From NCBI RefSeq assembly GCF_002979555.1, contig NZ_PCOZ01000001.1, forward strand, positions 62,001-126,000: 64,000 bases of DNA, written 5' to 3'. Source of the DNA: Pseudomonas sp. MYb60. Its GTDB lineage: Bacteria > Pseudomonadota > Gammaproteobacteria > Pseudomonadales > Pseudomonadaceae. Under the pieces are notes generated by a model. It was not told the origin of the DNA and made no database searches. It was given only the letters and a program-made list of their open reading frames with translations. This document shows, piece by piece, positions 16,386 through 25,087 of this stretch (its first letter is position 1; each line of letters opens with the position of its first letter). Both the position numbers and the translations under genes were made by a program.

Positions 16386-17297
16386 ATGAATCCACAAGAA
16401 CTGAAGTCCATCCTCTCCCACGGCCTGCTGTCTTTCCCCGTGACCGATTTCAACGCCCAGGGTGACTTCCACCAGGCCGGCTACATCAAGCGCCTGGAAT
16501 GGCTGGCCCCGTATGGCGCCACAGCCTTGTTCGCAGCCGGTGGCACCGGTGAGTTCTTCTCCCTCGCCGCCAGCGAATATTCCCAAGTGGTGAAAACCGC
16601 GGTTGATACCTGTGCCTCCAGTGTGCCGATCCTCGCCGGCGTCGGCGGTTCGACCCGCCAGGCCATCGAGTACGCTCAAGAAGCCGAGCGCCTGGGTGCC
16701 AAGGGCCTGCTGCTGTTGCCGCACTACCTCACTGAAGCCAGCCAGGACGGGGTTGCCGCCCACGTCGAAGCAGTCTGCAAGTCGGTCAAGATTGGCGTGG
16801 TGGTGTACAACCGCAATGTCTGCCGTCTGACCGCGCCGCTGCTGGAACGCCTGGCCGAGCGCTGCCCGAACCTGATCGGCTACAAGGATGGCCTGGGCGA
16901 TATCGAGTTGATGGTGTCGATCCGTCGCCGCCTCGGTGATCGTTTCAGCTACCTCGGCGGCCTGCCGACTGCAGAGGTTTACGCTGCTGCCTACAAGGCC
17001 CTGGGCGTACCGGTGTACTCCTCGGCGGTGTTCAACTTCATCCCGAAAACCGCGATGGACTTCTACCACGCGATTGCCAAAGACGATCACACCACGGTTT
17101 CCCGAATCATTGACGACTTCTTCCTGCCGTACCTGGACATCCGCAACCGCAAATCCGGCTACGCAGTGAGCATCGTCAAGGCGGGTGCAAAAATCGCCGG
17201 CTATGACGCAGGCCCGGTGCGTACCCCGCTGACCGACCTGCTGCCGGAAGAATACGAAGCCCTGGCCGCGCTGATCGACAAGCAAGGCGCGCAATAA
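16386..17297 (+). CDS. kdgD: 5-dehydro-4-deoxyglucarate dehydratase
   Basis: This 303-residue DapA-superfamily (alpha/beta)8 enzyme dehydrates and decarboxylates 5-keto-4-deoxyglucarate to 2-oxoglutarate semialdehyde, a shared step of glucarate and galactarate breakdown. [10 protein letters not shown] is the substrate-carboxylate loop, VVYNRNV carries the catalytic Tyr region, and [10 protein letters not shown] contains the Schiff-base Lys (about 167). The product is the substrate of the next gene, which supports this call over other DapA-like enzymes. Confidence 0.92.
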   Translation: MNPQELKSILSHGLLSFPVTDFNAQGDFHQAGYIKRLEWLAPYGATALFAAGGTGEFFSLAASEYSQVVKTAVDTCASSVPILAGVGGSTRQAIEYAQEAERLGAKGLLLLPHYLTEASQDGVAAHVEAVCKSVKIGVVVYNRNVCRLTAPLLERLAERCPNLIGYKDGLGDIELMVSIRRRLGDRFSYLGGLPTAEVYAAAYKALGVPVYSSAVFNFIPKTAMDFYHAIAKDDHTTVSRIIDDFFLPYLDIRNRKSGYAVSIVKAGAKIAGYDAGPVRTPLTDLLPEEYEALAALIDKQGAQ

Positions 17298-17307
17298 CCT
17301 ATCTACA

Positions 17308-17336
17308 AGGCCGCTGAGCAATCAGCGGCCTTTTGC
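17308..17336 (+). terminator. Intra-operon stem-loop between kdgD and the dehydrogenase
   Basis: GGCCGCTGA, GCAA, TCAGCGGCC followed by TTTT is a perfect nine-pair stem with a tetraloop. Because the next gene starts 16 bases later and belongs to the same pathway, it is more likely an attenuator or mRNA-end stabiliser than a full stop. Confidence 0.7.
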
Positions 17337-17351
17337 GTCAGGAGATGATTC

Positions 17352-18797
17352 GTGTCCCAAGTTCAACGTTTTGAAAACTACATCAATGGCCAATGGGTGG
17401 CCGGCGCTGACTACTGCGTCAACCTCAACCCGTCGGAGTTGTCTGATGTCATCGGCGAATACGCCAAGGCTGACGTCGCCCAAGTCAACGCCGCCATCGA
17501 TGCTGCGCGGGCTGCATTCCCGGCCTGGTCCACGTCCGGTATCCAGGCGCGCCACGATGCGCTGGATAAAGTCGGCAGCGAAATCCTTGCGCGCCGTGAA
17601 GAACTCGGTACCCTGCTGGCTCGGGAAGAGGGCAAGACCCTGCCCGAAGCCATCGGCGAAGTGACCCGCGCCGGTAACATCTTCAAGTTCTTCGCCGGTG
17701 AGTGCCTGCGCCTGTCCGGTGACTACGTGCCGTCGGTGCGTCCGGGCGTCAACGTCGAAGTGACCCGTGAAGCCCTCGGCGTGGTTGGCCTGATCACCCC
17801 GTGGAACTTCCCGATCGCCATCCCCGCATGGAAAATCGCCCCGGCCCTGGCCTATGGCAACTGCGTGGTGATCAAACCGGCTGAATTGGTTCCTGGCTGC
17901 GCCTGGGCCCTGGCCGAAATCATCTCCCGCGCCGGCTTCCCTGCCGGTGTATTCAACCTGGTAATGGGCAGCGGCCGCGTGGTCGGCGATGTGTTGGTCA
18001 ACAGCCCGAAGGTCGATGGCATCAGCTTTACCGGCTCGGTAGGCGTAGGTCGCCAGATTGCAGTGAGCTGTGTGTCGCGCCAGGCCAAGGTGCAGTTGGA
18101 GATGGGCGGCAAGAACCCGCAGATCATTCTCGACGACGCCGACCTCAAGCAAGCTGTCGAGCTGTCGGTGCAGAGCGCGTTCTATTCAACCGGCCAGCGT
18201 TGCACCGCGTCCAGCCGCCTGATCGTCACTGCCGGTATTCACGACCAGTTCGTCGCGGCCATGGCCGAGCGGATGAAGTCGATCAAGGTCGGCCATGCGT
18301 TGAAAAGCGGTACCGACATCGGCCCGGTGGTTTCCCAGGCCCAGTTGGACCAGGACTTGAAGTACATCGACATCGGCCAGAGCGAAGGTGCCCGGCTGGT
18401 GAGTGGTGGCGGCCTGGTGACCTGTGACACCGAAGGTTACTACCTGGCGCCCACGCTGTTTGCCGACAGCGAGGCTGCCATGCGTATCAGCCGTGAAGAG
18501 ATCTTCGGCCCCGTGGCCAACGTGGTGCGCGTGGCGGACTACGAGGCGGCGCTGGCAATGGCCAACGACACCGAGTTCGGCCTGTCGGCGGGCATTGCCA
18601 CCACGTCGTTGAAGTACGCGAACCATTTCAAGCGACATTCCCAGGCGGGGATGGTGATGGTCAACCTGCCGACTGCCGGCGTGGACTATCACGTTCCATT
18701 CGGTGGCCGTAAGGGCTCATCCTATGGCTCGCGTGAGCAGGGTCGCTATGCGCAAGAGTTCTACACAGTGGTGAAAACCAGCTACATCGGTTCGTAA
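17352..18797 (+). CDS. 2,5-dioxovalerate (alpha-ketoglutarate semialdehyde) dehydrogenase
   Basis: This 481-residue NAD(P)-dependent aldehyde dehydrogenase has the catalytic Cys284 in TGQRCTASS, the general-base Glu in QLEMGGKNPQ, and the cofactor-binding motif TPWNFPIAIPAWKIAPALA with SFTGSVGVGRQI. Given kdgD directly upstream, it should oxidise 2-oxoglutarate semialdehyde to 2-oxoglutarate for the TCA cycle. The start is GTG 17352 behind AGGAGATG. The fold and chemistry are certain; the substrate comes from context. Confidence 0.92.
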   Translation: MSQVQRFENYINGQWVAGADYCVNLNPSELSDVIGEYAKADVAQVNAAIDAARAAFPAWSTSGIQARHDALDKVGSEILARREELGTLLAREEGKTLPEAIGEVTRAGNIFKFFAGECLRLSGDYVPSVRPGVNVEVTREALGVVGLITPWNFPIAIPAWKIAPALAYGNCVVIKPAELVPGCAWALAEIISRAGFPAGVFNLVMGSGRVVGDVLVNSPKVDGISFTGSVGVGRQIAVSCVSRQAKVQLEMGGKNPQIILDDADLKQAVELSVQSAFYSTGQRCTASSRLIVTAGIHDQFVAAMAERMKSIKVGHALKSGTDIGPVVSQAQLDQDLKYIDIGQSEGARLVSGGGLVTCDTEGYYLAPTLFADSEAAMRISREEIFGPVANVVRVADYEAALAMANDTEFGLSAGIATTSLKYANHFKRHSQAGMVMVNLPTAGVDYHVPFGGRKGSSYGSREQGRYAQEFYTVVKTSYIGS

Positions 18798-18810
18798 CAC
18801 ACGGTACCTT

Positions 18811-18839
18811 GTGGGGGCCGGATGCCTGCCGGTCCCCAC
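18811..18839. other. Intercistronic hairpin between the dehydrogenase and the transporter
   Basis: GTGGGGGCCGG, ATGCCTG, CCGGTCCCCAC forms a strong stem without a downstream T-run on the plus strand. It may stabilise the upstream transcript end or attenuate transcription. Confidence 0.6.
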
Positions 18840-18896
18840 ACTAAAAAACAGAAAACCATTACCCGCAAAAAAAATAATTAGTGGGAGTACTTCTAC

Positions 18897-20261
18897 ATGC
18901 AAGCGACCAAGCCGACCCATGTCCGCTATTTGATACTGTTCATGCTGTTTGTGGTGACAACGATCAATTACGCCGACCGGGCCACCATCGCCATCGCGGG
19001 CTCCAGCCTGCAAAAAGACCTCGGCATCGACGCGGTCACCCTCGGTTACATCTTCTCTGCATTCGGTTGGGCCTACGTGGCCGGGCAAATTCCCGGTGGT
19101 TGGCTGCTGGACCGATTCGGTTCGAAAAAAGTCTACGCCCTGAGCATCTTCACCTGGTCCCTGTTCACCGTGCTGCAAGGCTATGTCGGTGAGTTCGGGG
19201 TTTCCACTGCCGTGGTTGCGCTGTTCATGCTGCGCTTCCTGGTGGGCCTGGCCGAAGCCCCTTCGTTCCCGGGAAATGCCCGCATCGTGGCCGCGTGGTT
19301 TCCTACCGCTGAACGTGGCACGGCTTCGGCGATCTTCAACTCGGCGCAATACTTCGCCACGGTGCTGTTCGCGCCGCTGATGGGTTGGATCGTCTACAGC
19401 TTCGGCTGGCAGCACGTGTTTATCGTGATGGGCGTGATCGGCATCGTGTTCTCGCTGATCTGGCTGAAGGTGATCTACAGCCCACGCCAGCACCCGATGA
19501 TCAACTCCGCCGAACTCGATTACATCGCCGCCAATGGTGCGATGGTCGACATGGATCAGGACAAGGCCAAGGGCAAGAAAACCGACGGCCCCAAGTGGGA
19601 TTACATCCGCCAGTTGCTGACCAATCGCATGATGCTCGGCGTTTACCTGGGCCAGTACTGCATCAACGGCATCACCTATTTCTTCCTGACTTGGTTCCCG
19701 GTGTACCTGGTGCAGGACCGTGGGATGACCATCCTCAAGGCCGGTTTCATCGCCTCGCTGCCAGCGATCTGCGGGTTCATCGGCGGGGTACTGGGCGGGG
19801 TGATTTCCGACCACCTGCTGCGCAAGGGCCATTCACTGACCTTCGCCCGCAAGGCACCGATCATCGCCGGCCTGCTGGTTTCCAGCAGCATCATCGCGTG
19901 CAACTACGTGGATGTGGAGTGGATGGTCGTAGGCTTCATGGCATTGGCCTTCTTCGGTAAAGGCGTTGGCGCACTCGGCTGGGCGGTGGTGTCCGACACC
20001 TCGCCGAAACAAATCGCCGGTCTCAGTGGCGGTCTGTTCAACACCTTCGGTAACCTGGCGTCGATCACCACACCGATCGTGATTGGCTACATCATCAGCA
20101 CCACCGGTTCGTTCAAATGGGCGTTGGTGTTCGTCGGTGCCAACGCGCTGGTGGCGGTGTTCAGCTATCTGGTCATCGTCGGCCCGATCAAGCGTGTGGT
20201 GCTCAAAGAGCCGCCGACCCAGGGCCCTGAGCTGAACAACCTTTCCCAAGCGCATTCCTGA
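18897..20261 (+). CDS. MFS transporter, glucarate/galactarate (anion:cation symporter) type
   Basis: This 454-residue, 12-helix major facilitator has the ACS-family N-terminus ([19 protein letters not shown]), MFS motif [11 protein letters not shown] between helices 2 and 3, and [23 protein letters not shown]. It resembles E. coli GudP/GarP. Its place between the dehydrogenase and garD supports proton-coupled uptake of D-glucarate or galactarate. The start ATG lies 99 bases after the upstream stop, past a hairpin. Confidence 0.88.
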   Translation: MQATKPTHVRYLILFMLFVVTTINYADRATIAIAGSSLQKDLGIDAVTLGYIFSAFGWAYVAGQIPGGWLLDRFGSKKVYALSIFTWSLFTVLQGYVGEFGVSTAVVALFMLRFLVGLAEAPSFPGNARIVAAWFPTAERGTASAIFNSAQYFATVLFAPLMGWIVYSFGWQHVFIVMGVIGIVFSLIWLKVIYSPRQHPMINSAELDYIAANGAMVDMDQDKAKGKKTDGPKWDYIRQLLTNRMMLGVYLGQYCINGITYFFLTWFPVYLVQDRGMTILKAGFIASLPAICGFIGGVLGGVISDHLLRKGHSLTFARKAPIIAGLLVSSSIIACNYVDVEWMVVGFMALAFFGKGVGALGWAVVSDTSPKQIAGLSGGLFNTFGNLASITTPIVIGYIISTTGSFKWALVFVGANALVAVFSYLVIVGPIKRVVLKEPPTQGPELNNLSQAHS

Positions 20262-20272
20262 GGGGCGATGTA

Positions 20273-21826
20273 ATGCAGTTGATTGAACATGCCGACTCGC
20301 CGCGCTCCATTCGTCTGCACGAGCGCGACAACGTGGTGATCGTGGTCAACGACCAAGGCGTACCGGCCGGGACCGAGTTCCCGGACGGCCTGGTCACCGT
20401 GGACTTCATCCCCCAGAGCCACAAAGTGACCCTGGAAGATATCCCTGAAGGTGGCCAGATCATTCGCTACGGCCAGACCATTGGTTACGCCCTCGCGCCG
20501 ATTCCGCGCGGCAGTTGGGTGCAGGAAGATCAACTGCGCATGCCCACCGCGCCGCCGCTGGACAGCTTGCCGCTGTCCACCGAGGTGCCTGAAGCCCAGG
20601 CGCCGCTGGAGGGGTTTACCTTTGAGGGTTACCGCAACGCCGACGGTACCGTGGGCACGCGCAATATCCTTGGTATCACCACCACGGTGCAGTGCGTGAC
20701 CGGTGTGCTGGACCATGCGGTCAAGCGCATCAAGGACGAGTTGCTGCCCAAGTACCCACACGTCGATGACGTGGTGGCGCTCACCCACAGCTACGGCTGT
20801 GGGGTGGCGATCACCGCGACGGACGCCTACATCCCGATCCGCACGGTACGCAACCTGGCACGCAACCCGAACCTGGGTGGCGAAGCCCTGGTGATCAGCC
20901 TGGGCTGCGAGAAATTGCAGGCCGGGCAGGTGATGCACGACAACGACAGCTCGGTCGACCTGAGCGAGCCGTGGTTGTACCGGCTACAGGATTCCAGCCA
21001 CGGTTTTACCGAGATGATCGAACAGATCATGGCGTTGGCCGAGACGCGCTTGAAGAAACTCGACCAGCGCCGTCGGGAAACCGTGCCGGCCTCGGAGCTG
21101 ATCCTGGGCATGCAGTGCGGCGGCAGCGATGCGTTTTCCGGTATCACGGCCAACCCGGCGCTGGGCTATGCCTCCGACTTGCTGTTGCGGGCGGGGGCGA
21201 CGGTGATGTTTTCCGAAGTGACTGAAGTCCGCGATGCCATTTACCTGCTGACGTCCCGCGCCGAGAGCGAGGAGGTTGCCCAAGAGCTTGTCAGGGAAAT
21301 GGACTGGTACGACCGTTACCTGGCCAAGGGCGAAGCAGACCGCAGCGCCAACACCACGCCGGGCAACAAGAAGGGCGGCCTGTCGAATATTGTCGAGAAG
21401 TCTCTGGGCTCCATCGTCAAGTCCGGCAGCAGTGCGATCAACGGCGTGCTGGGCCCTGGCGAGCGGTTCAAGGGCAAGGGCCTGATCTTCTGCGCCACGC
21501 CGGCCAGCGACTTCGTGTGTGGCACCTTGCAACTGGCGGCAGGGATGAACCTGCATGTGTTCACCACCGGGCGTGGCACGCCTTACGGGCTGGCCATGGC
21601 GCCGGTGGTGAAGGTGTCGACGCGCACGGAGTTGGCGCAGCGCTGGCCGGACCTCATCGACATCGACGCCGGACGCATTGCGACCGGGCGCGCGAGTATC
21701 GAAGAGTTGGGCTGGGAGTTGTTCCACTTCTACCTGGACGTGGCCAGCGGCAAGAAGCAGACGTGGGCGGAGCATCACAAGCTGCACAACGACATCACCT
21801 TGTTCAACCCGGCGCCCATCACCTGA
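20273..21826 (+). CDS. garD: Galactarate dehydratase
   Basis: This 517-residue UxaA/GarD-family hydro-lyase converts galactarate to 5-keto-4-deoxyglucarate, the KdgD substrate. It has an N-terminal SAF-like beta-clip domain (about residues 15-85, [16 protein letters not shown]). The central domain contains [14 protein letters not shown] and HSYGCGVA, and the C-terminal part contains [19 protein letters not shown] and [18 protein letters not shown]. It starts 12 bases after the transporter, so they are co-transcribed. The cluster has no glucarate dehydratase (gudD); glucarate use would need a gene elsewhere. Confidence 0.92.
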   Translation: MQLIEHADSPRSIRLHERDNVVIVVNDQGVPAGTEFPDGLVTVDFIPQSHKVTLEDIPEGGQIIRYGQTIGYALAPIPRGSWVQEDQLRMPTAPPLDSLPLSTEVPEAQAPLEGFTFEGYRNADGTVGTRNILGITTTVQCVTGVLDHAVKRIKDELLPKYPHVDDVVALTHSYGCGVAITATDAYIPIRTVRNLARNPNLGGEALVISLGCEKLQAGQVMHDNDSSVDLSEPWLYRLQDSSHGFTEMIEQIMALAETRLKKLDQRRRETVPASELILGMQCGGSDAFSGITANPALGYASDLLLRAGATVMFSEVTEVRDAIYLLTSRAESEEVAQELVREMDWYDRYLAKGEADRSANTTPGNKKGGLSNIVEKSLGSIVKSGSSAINGVLGPGERFKGKGLIFCATPASDFVCGTLQLAAGMNLHVFTTGRGTPYGLAMAPVVKVSTRTELAQRWPDLIDIDAGRIATGRASIEELGWELFHFYLDVASGKKQTWAEHHKLHNDITLFNPAPIT

Positions 21827-21842
21827 GACCGCCGCGGACCTT

Positions 21843-21934
21843 GTAGGAGCTGGCTTGCCTGCGATGGCGGGGCGTCAGATACGAACGTATCGACGGGTAC
21901 ACCCCCATCGCAGGCAAGCCAGCTCCCACATTTG
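21843..21934. repeat. REP doublet, CTGGCTTGCCTGCGA type
   Basis: GTAGGAGCTGGCTTGCCTGC and its reverse complement face each other across about 40 bases that include the palindrome ATACGAACGTAT. It lies between garD and the AEC transporter. Confidence 0.85.
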
Positions 21935-22010
21935 ATCGGCGTTGCCCGGACGAAGCGGGCTGCATGGCTTATCATTAGCCTCCTAACGACGCTCACCAAG
22001 GTTCCCCGGT

Positions 22011-22952
22011 ATGCTGGCAATATTCCTCACCACCCTCACCATCACCGCACCGGTGTTTGCCATGCTGTTCCTGGGGGTGCTGCTCAAGCGTATCGAGTGG
22101 ATCAACGACAGTTTCATCCACACCGCCTCCTCGCTGGTGTTCAACGTCACCATGCCGGCGTTGCTGTTCCTCGGCATCCTGCATGCCGACCTGCACTCGG
22201 CGCTCAAGCCGGGCTTGCTGATCTATTTTGCGGTCGCCACGTTACTCAGCTTCGCCGTGGCCTGGGGTTGGGCGATCTTTCGCTGCAAGTGCGAAGACCG
22301 GGGTATCTACACCCAGGGTGCATTTCGCGGCAATAACGGGGTGATCGGCCTGGCGCTGGCCGCCAGCATGTACGGCGACTACGGTATTTCTCTCGGCGCG
22401 ATCCTCGCGGCGCTGGTGATCCTGTTCTACAACACGCTGTCGACGATCGTGCTGGCGGTGTACAGCCCGGTGATCAAGTCCGACCCGTGGAGCGTTTTCA
22501 AGAGTGTCGTGGCCAACCCGTTGATCATCAGCGTGGTCGTGGCCGCGCCGTTCGCCTACTTCCAGATTGGCCTGCCGGGTTGGCTGGAAAAATCCATGCA
22601 GTACCTGGCCGACACGACGTTGCCGCTGGCGCTGATCTGCATCGGTGGCACCTTGTCGCTGGCGGCCTTGCGCAAGAGCGGCAGCATGGGGTTGAGCGCA
22701 AGCCTGATGAAAATGGTCTGGCTCCCGCTGATTGCCACCCTGGGGGCCTGGCTGCTCGGGTTCCGAGGGCCGGAGCTGGGCATTCTGTTCCTGTACTTCG
22801 GCGCGCCGACGGCGGCGGCGAGTTTCGTGATGGCCCGGGCGGCTCAGGGCAATCATGAATTGGCGGCGGCAATCATTGTGATCACCACGCTGATGGCGGC
22901 GGTGACCACCAACATCGGGATCTTTGTGTTGCAGGCTGGCGGCTGGATCTGA
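22011..22952 (+). CDS. AEC (auxin efflux carrier) family transporter
   Basis: This 313-residue membrane protein has about ten hydrophobic segments arranged as two halves (residues 1-155 and 165-313). AEC family patterns are present: FNVTMPALLFLGI, RGNNGVIGLALAASMYGD and FLYFGAPTAAASFVMARAAQGNHELAAAII. Bacterial members include malonate and other organic-acid carriers, but the substrate cannot be given. It stands alone between two REP doublets. Confidence 0.85.
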   Translation: MLAIFLTTLTITAPVFAMLFLGVLLKRIEWINDSFIHTASSLVFNVTMPALLFLGILHADLHSALKPGLLIYFAVATLLSFAVAWGWAIFRCKCEDRGIYTQGAFRGNNGVIGLALAASMYGDYGISLGAILAALVILFYNTLSTIVLAVYSPVIKSDPWSVFKSVVANPLIISVVVAAPFAYFQIGLPGWLEKSMQYLADTTLPLALICIGGTLSLAALRKSGSMGLSASLMKMVWLPLIATLGAWLLGFRGPELGILFLYFGAPTAAASFVMARAAQGNHELAAAIIVITTLMAAVTTNIGIFVLQAGGWI

Positions 22953-22974
22953 ATGTTGGGGTGTCTTTGAGGGC

Positions 22975-23060
22975 CAATCGGGAGCAAGCCCCCTCCCACA
23001 GCCGACCGCAGTCTCATGTTGGAACTCGGTCAAGTGTGGGAGGGGGCTTGCCCCCGATAG
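22975..23060. repeat. REP doublet, GGGGGCTTGCCCCC type
   Basis: The left arm (ATCGGGAGCAAGCCCCCTCC) is slightly decayed; the right arm (GTGGGAGGGGGCTTGCCCCC) is intact. It lies between the convergent AEC transporter and the CMD-family gene. Confidence 0.8.
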
Positions 23061-23071
23061 CTACCTAACAA

Positions 23072-23455
23072 TCACTGCTGATCTAACTGATACGCCTCAA
23101 TCACTTCCTGCGCCGCCCGAAACGCATCGATCGCGGCCGGCACACCGGCATACACCGCGCAATGCAGCAACGCCTCGCGAATCTCTTCGACGCTGCACCC
23201 ATTGTTCAGCGCACCGCGCACGTGGCCCTTGAGCTCTTGCGGGCACTTGAGCGCAGTGAGTGCGGCGAGGGTGATCAGGCTGCGGGTTTTCAGCGACAGC
23301 CCTTCGCGGTTCCACACGCCACCCCACGCATGTTCGTTGACGAAATCCTGCAGCGGCTGGGTGAACTCGGTGGCATTGCCCAGGGCGCGGTCGACGAAAA
23401 CATCGCCCATCACCTGGCGACGCATCTCAATCCCGGACGTTTTCTGATCGGTCAT
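23072..23455 (-). CDS. Carboxymuconolactone decarboxylase (CMD) family protein, PcaC-like
   Basis: This 127-residue all-helical protein shows the CMD pattern: EMRRQVMGDVFVDRAL, AWGGVWNREGLSLKTRSLITLAALTAL, ELKGHVRGALNNGCSVEEIREALLHCAVYAGVPAA. It resembles PcaC (4-carboxymuconolactone decarboxylase) in length and sequence, but no other protocatechuate gene is near, so it may be a paralogue with another role. The redox CxxC of AhpD-type members is absent. ATG 23455 follows GAGGGAG and overlaps the upstream antiporter stop by four bases (ATGA), showing translational coupling. Confidence 0.8.
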   Translation of the reverse strand: MTDQKTSGIEMRRQVMGDVFVDRALGNATEFTQPLQDFVNEHAWGGVWNREGLSLKTRSLITLAALTALKCPQELKGHVRGALNNGCSVEEIREALLHCAVYAGVPAAIDAFRAAQEVIEAYQLDQQ

Positions 23456-24543
23456 TGCGACTCCCTCTTGTGCTGGCGGCGCCAGGCTCGCCACGTGCTG
23501 AACAGCAGGAATGCCACCAGCGCTGGCAGGACGTAATACAGCATCAGCTGCTCAAGCTTGTTGGCCAACGGCATGCCCGTGGTGAACGCCATCACGTGCA
23601 ACCCATACGCAACGTACAGCCCCAGTAGCACCAGGCCTTCGGCACGGGTCACGCGATAGCCGGTGTAGAACATCGGCAGGCACAGCACCACGGCCGCGAG
23701 CATTACCGGCAGGTCGAAGTCCAGGGCATTGGGCGACACCGACAACGGCGTCGGCGCCACCAGCGCGGTAATGCCGAGCACTCCGAGCAGATTGAACAGG
23801 TTGCTGCCGATCACGTTGCCCACGGCGATTTCCCGCTCGCCGCGCAGGGCGGCAATCAGCGAGGTGGCCAGGCAGGGTAGCGAGGTGCCGACGCCGATGA
23901 GGGTCAGGCCAATGACCCGCTCTGACAGGCCAAGGTCACCGGCCACGGCCACTGCCGCGCCCAGCAGCAAGTGCCCGGCCACTACCAGAATCAGCAGGCC
24001 GCCGAGCATCAGCAACACGCTGCTCAGCCATGGCGCGCGGGCCACGGTGTCCAGCGTGCGTGGGCGGCGCGAATGGCGGGTCTGGTAATGCAGCACGCCC
24101 AGATAGGCGGCCAGCGCGACCAGCAGCAGCGAGCCATCGACGGGGGTGAGTTCCTCGTTGCCCGCCAGGATGAACACCAGCAGCGCCGCGATGATCATCA
24201 CCGGGATATCCAGGCGTACCAGCTGGCGCGAGACCCGCAGCGGAATGACCAGGGCTGACAGGCCCAGGGTCACCAGGATATTGAAGATACTGCTGCCGAT
24301 CACGCTGCCCACGGCAATGTCAGTGTTGCCGGCCAGGGTGGCTTGGAGGCTGACGGTCATCTGCGGCGCACTGCTGCCGAACGCGACGATGCTCAGGCCG
24401 ATGATCAGCGGCCGCACCTTCAGGCTGGCGGCCAGGCGCACGGCGGCGCGCACCAGTATTTCGGCGCCGACGATCAGCAGCAGCAAGCCGCTGACCAGTT
24501 CCAGCAGGCTCCAGGGGGAGAGGGCGGTCAGTAGTCCGAAGAT
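23452..24543 (-). CDS. CaCA-family cation antiporter (YrbG-like) with altered alpha-repeat residues; ATC start proposed
   Basis: This integral membrane protein of about 363 residues has about ten helices and two inverted alpha-repeats, as in Na+/Ca2+ exchangers. The repeats read FGSSAPQ with GSVIGSSIFN, and VGTSLPC with GNVIGSNLFN. The ion-coordinating Glu of the usual TSxPE motif is Gln in repeat 1 and Cys in repeat 2. The first ATG/GTG/TTG in frame is TTG at 24486, which would cut helix 1 (LLELVSGLLLLIVGAEILV). An in-frame ATC at 24543-24541 lies eight bases after AAGGAG and 12 bases after the upstream RlpA-like stop, and I use it as the start. The family is clear; ion specificity is doubtful. 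Confidence 0.8.
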   Translation of the reverse strand: MFGLLTALSPWSLLELVSGLLLLIVGAEILVRAAVRLAASLKVRPLIIGLSIVAFGSSAPQMTVSLQATLAGNTDIAVGSVIGSSIFNILVTLGLSALVIPLRVSRQLVRLDIPVMIIAALLVFILAGNEELTPVDGSLLLVALAAYLGVLHYQTRHSRRPRTLDTVARAPWLSSVLLMLGGLLILVVAGHLLLGAAVAVAGDLGLSERVIGLTLIGVGTSLPCLATSLIAALRGEREIAVGNVIGSNLFNLLGVLGITALVAPTPLSVSPNALDFDLPVMLAAVVLCLPMFYTGYRVTRAEGLVLLGLYVAYGLHVMAFTTGMPLANKLEQLMLYYVLPALVAFLLFSTWRAWRRQHKRESQ

Positions 24544-24555
24544 GGCCGGCGCTCC

Positions 24556-24927
24556 TTAATTGCCCAGGGCTTGTACGCGCACGCGCGCGGTACCGCTGCT
24601 GATCATGCCGAGCTGCTCGGCGGCCTTGCGGGAAAGGTCGATCAAGCGCCCACGGGTATGCGGGCCGCGATCATTGATGCGCACCACCACGGATTTGTCG
24701 TTGTTCAGATTGGTGACCTTGACCTGTGTGCCGAACGGCAATTGCCGGTGGGCGGCGGTCAGGGCGTTCTGGTTGAAGGGTTCACCGCTGGCGGTCTTTT
24801 TGCCATGGTGCCGGGCGCCGTAGTAGGAGGCGGTGCCGGTCTCGTCGTAGCCATTGGGGTCGACGGGGCCGCTGGCGCAGCCGGCCAGCAGGGAGAACAG
24901 GGCCAGGAGGCCGAATAGACGCTTCAT
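24556..24927 (-). CDS. RlpA-like septal-ring lytic transglycosylase lipoprotein, short form
   Basis: This 123-residue lipoprotein has a signal peptide with lipobox LLAGC (lipidated Cys17). It then has a double-psi beta-barrel domain with [37 protein letters not shown] and [16 protein letters not shown]. The Glu, His and Asp matching the residues known to matter in P. aeruginosa RlpA are all present. The C-terminal SPOR domain of full-length RlpA is missing, so septal targeting through denuded glycan is not expected. Its stop lies close to the antiporter start, so the two genes and the CMD gene probably form one operon. Confidence 0.85.
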   Translation of the reverse strand: MKRLFGLLALFSLLAGCASGPVDPNGYDETGTASYYGARHHGKKTASGEPFNQNALTAAHRQLPFGTQVKVTNLNNDKSVVVRINDRGPHTRGRLIDLSRKAAEQLGMISSGTARVRVQALGN

Positions 24928-24950
24928 TTCCAGGTTATCCCCCTATTACA

Positions 24951-25044
24951 TGTGGGGAGGGGACGTGCCCCCGATAGCGGTGAGTCAGTCAGTGAAATTG
25001 CTGGCTGACACACCTTCATCGGGGGCACGCCCCCTCCCACATTA
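24951..25044. repeat. REP doublet with CGTG loop variant
   Basis: Both inverted arms carry the loop CGTG (right arm, read on the minus strand, GTGGGAGGGGGCGTGCCCCC) instead of the CTTG seen elsewhere in the window. It lies between gatB and the RlpA-like gene, where both genes run on the minus strand. Confidence 0.85.
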
Positions 25045-25087
25045 GTCCGAGTCAAGCATGCAATCTGACTCGGACCCTTCATCGCTA

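Noticed and set aside
23072..23455. Calling this gene pcaC outright
   Set aside because: Sequence is PcaC-like, but there are no pcaB, pcaD, pcaG, pcaH or regulator genes near, and CMD-family paralogues are common. Only the family name is used.
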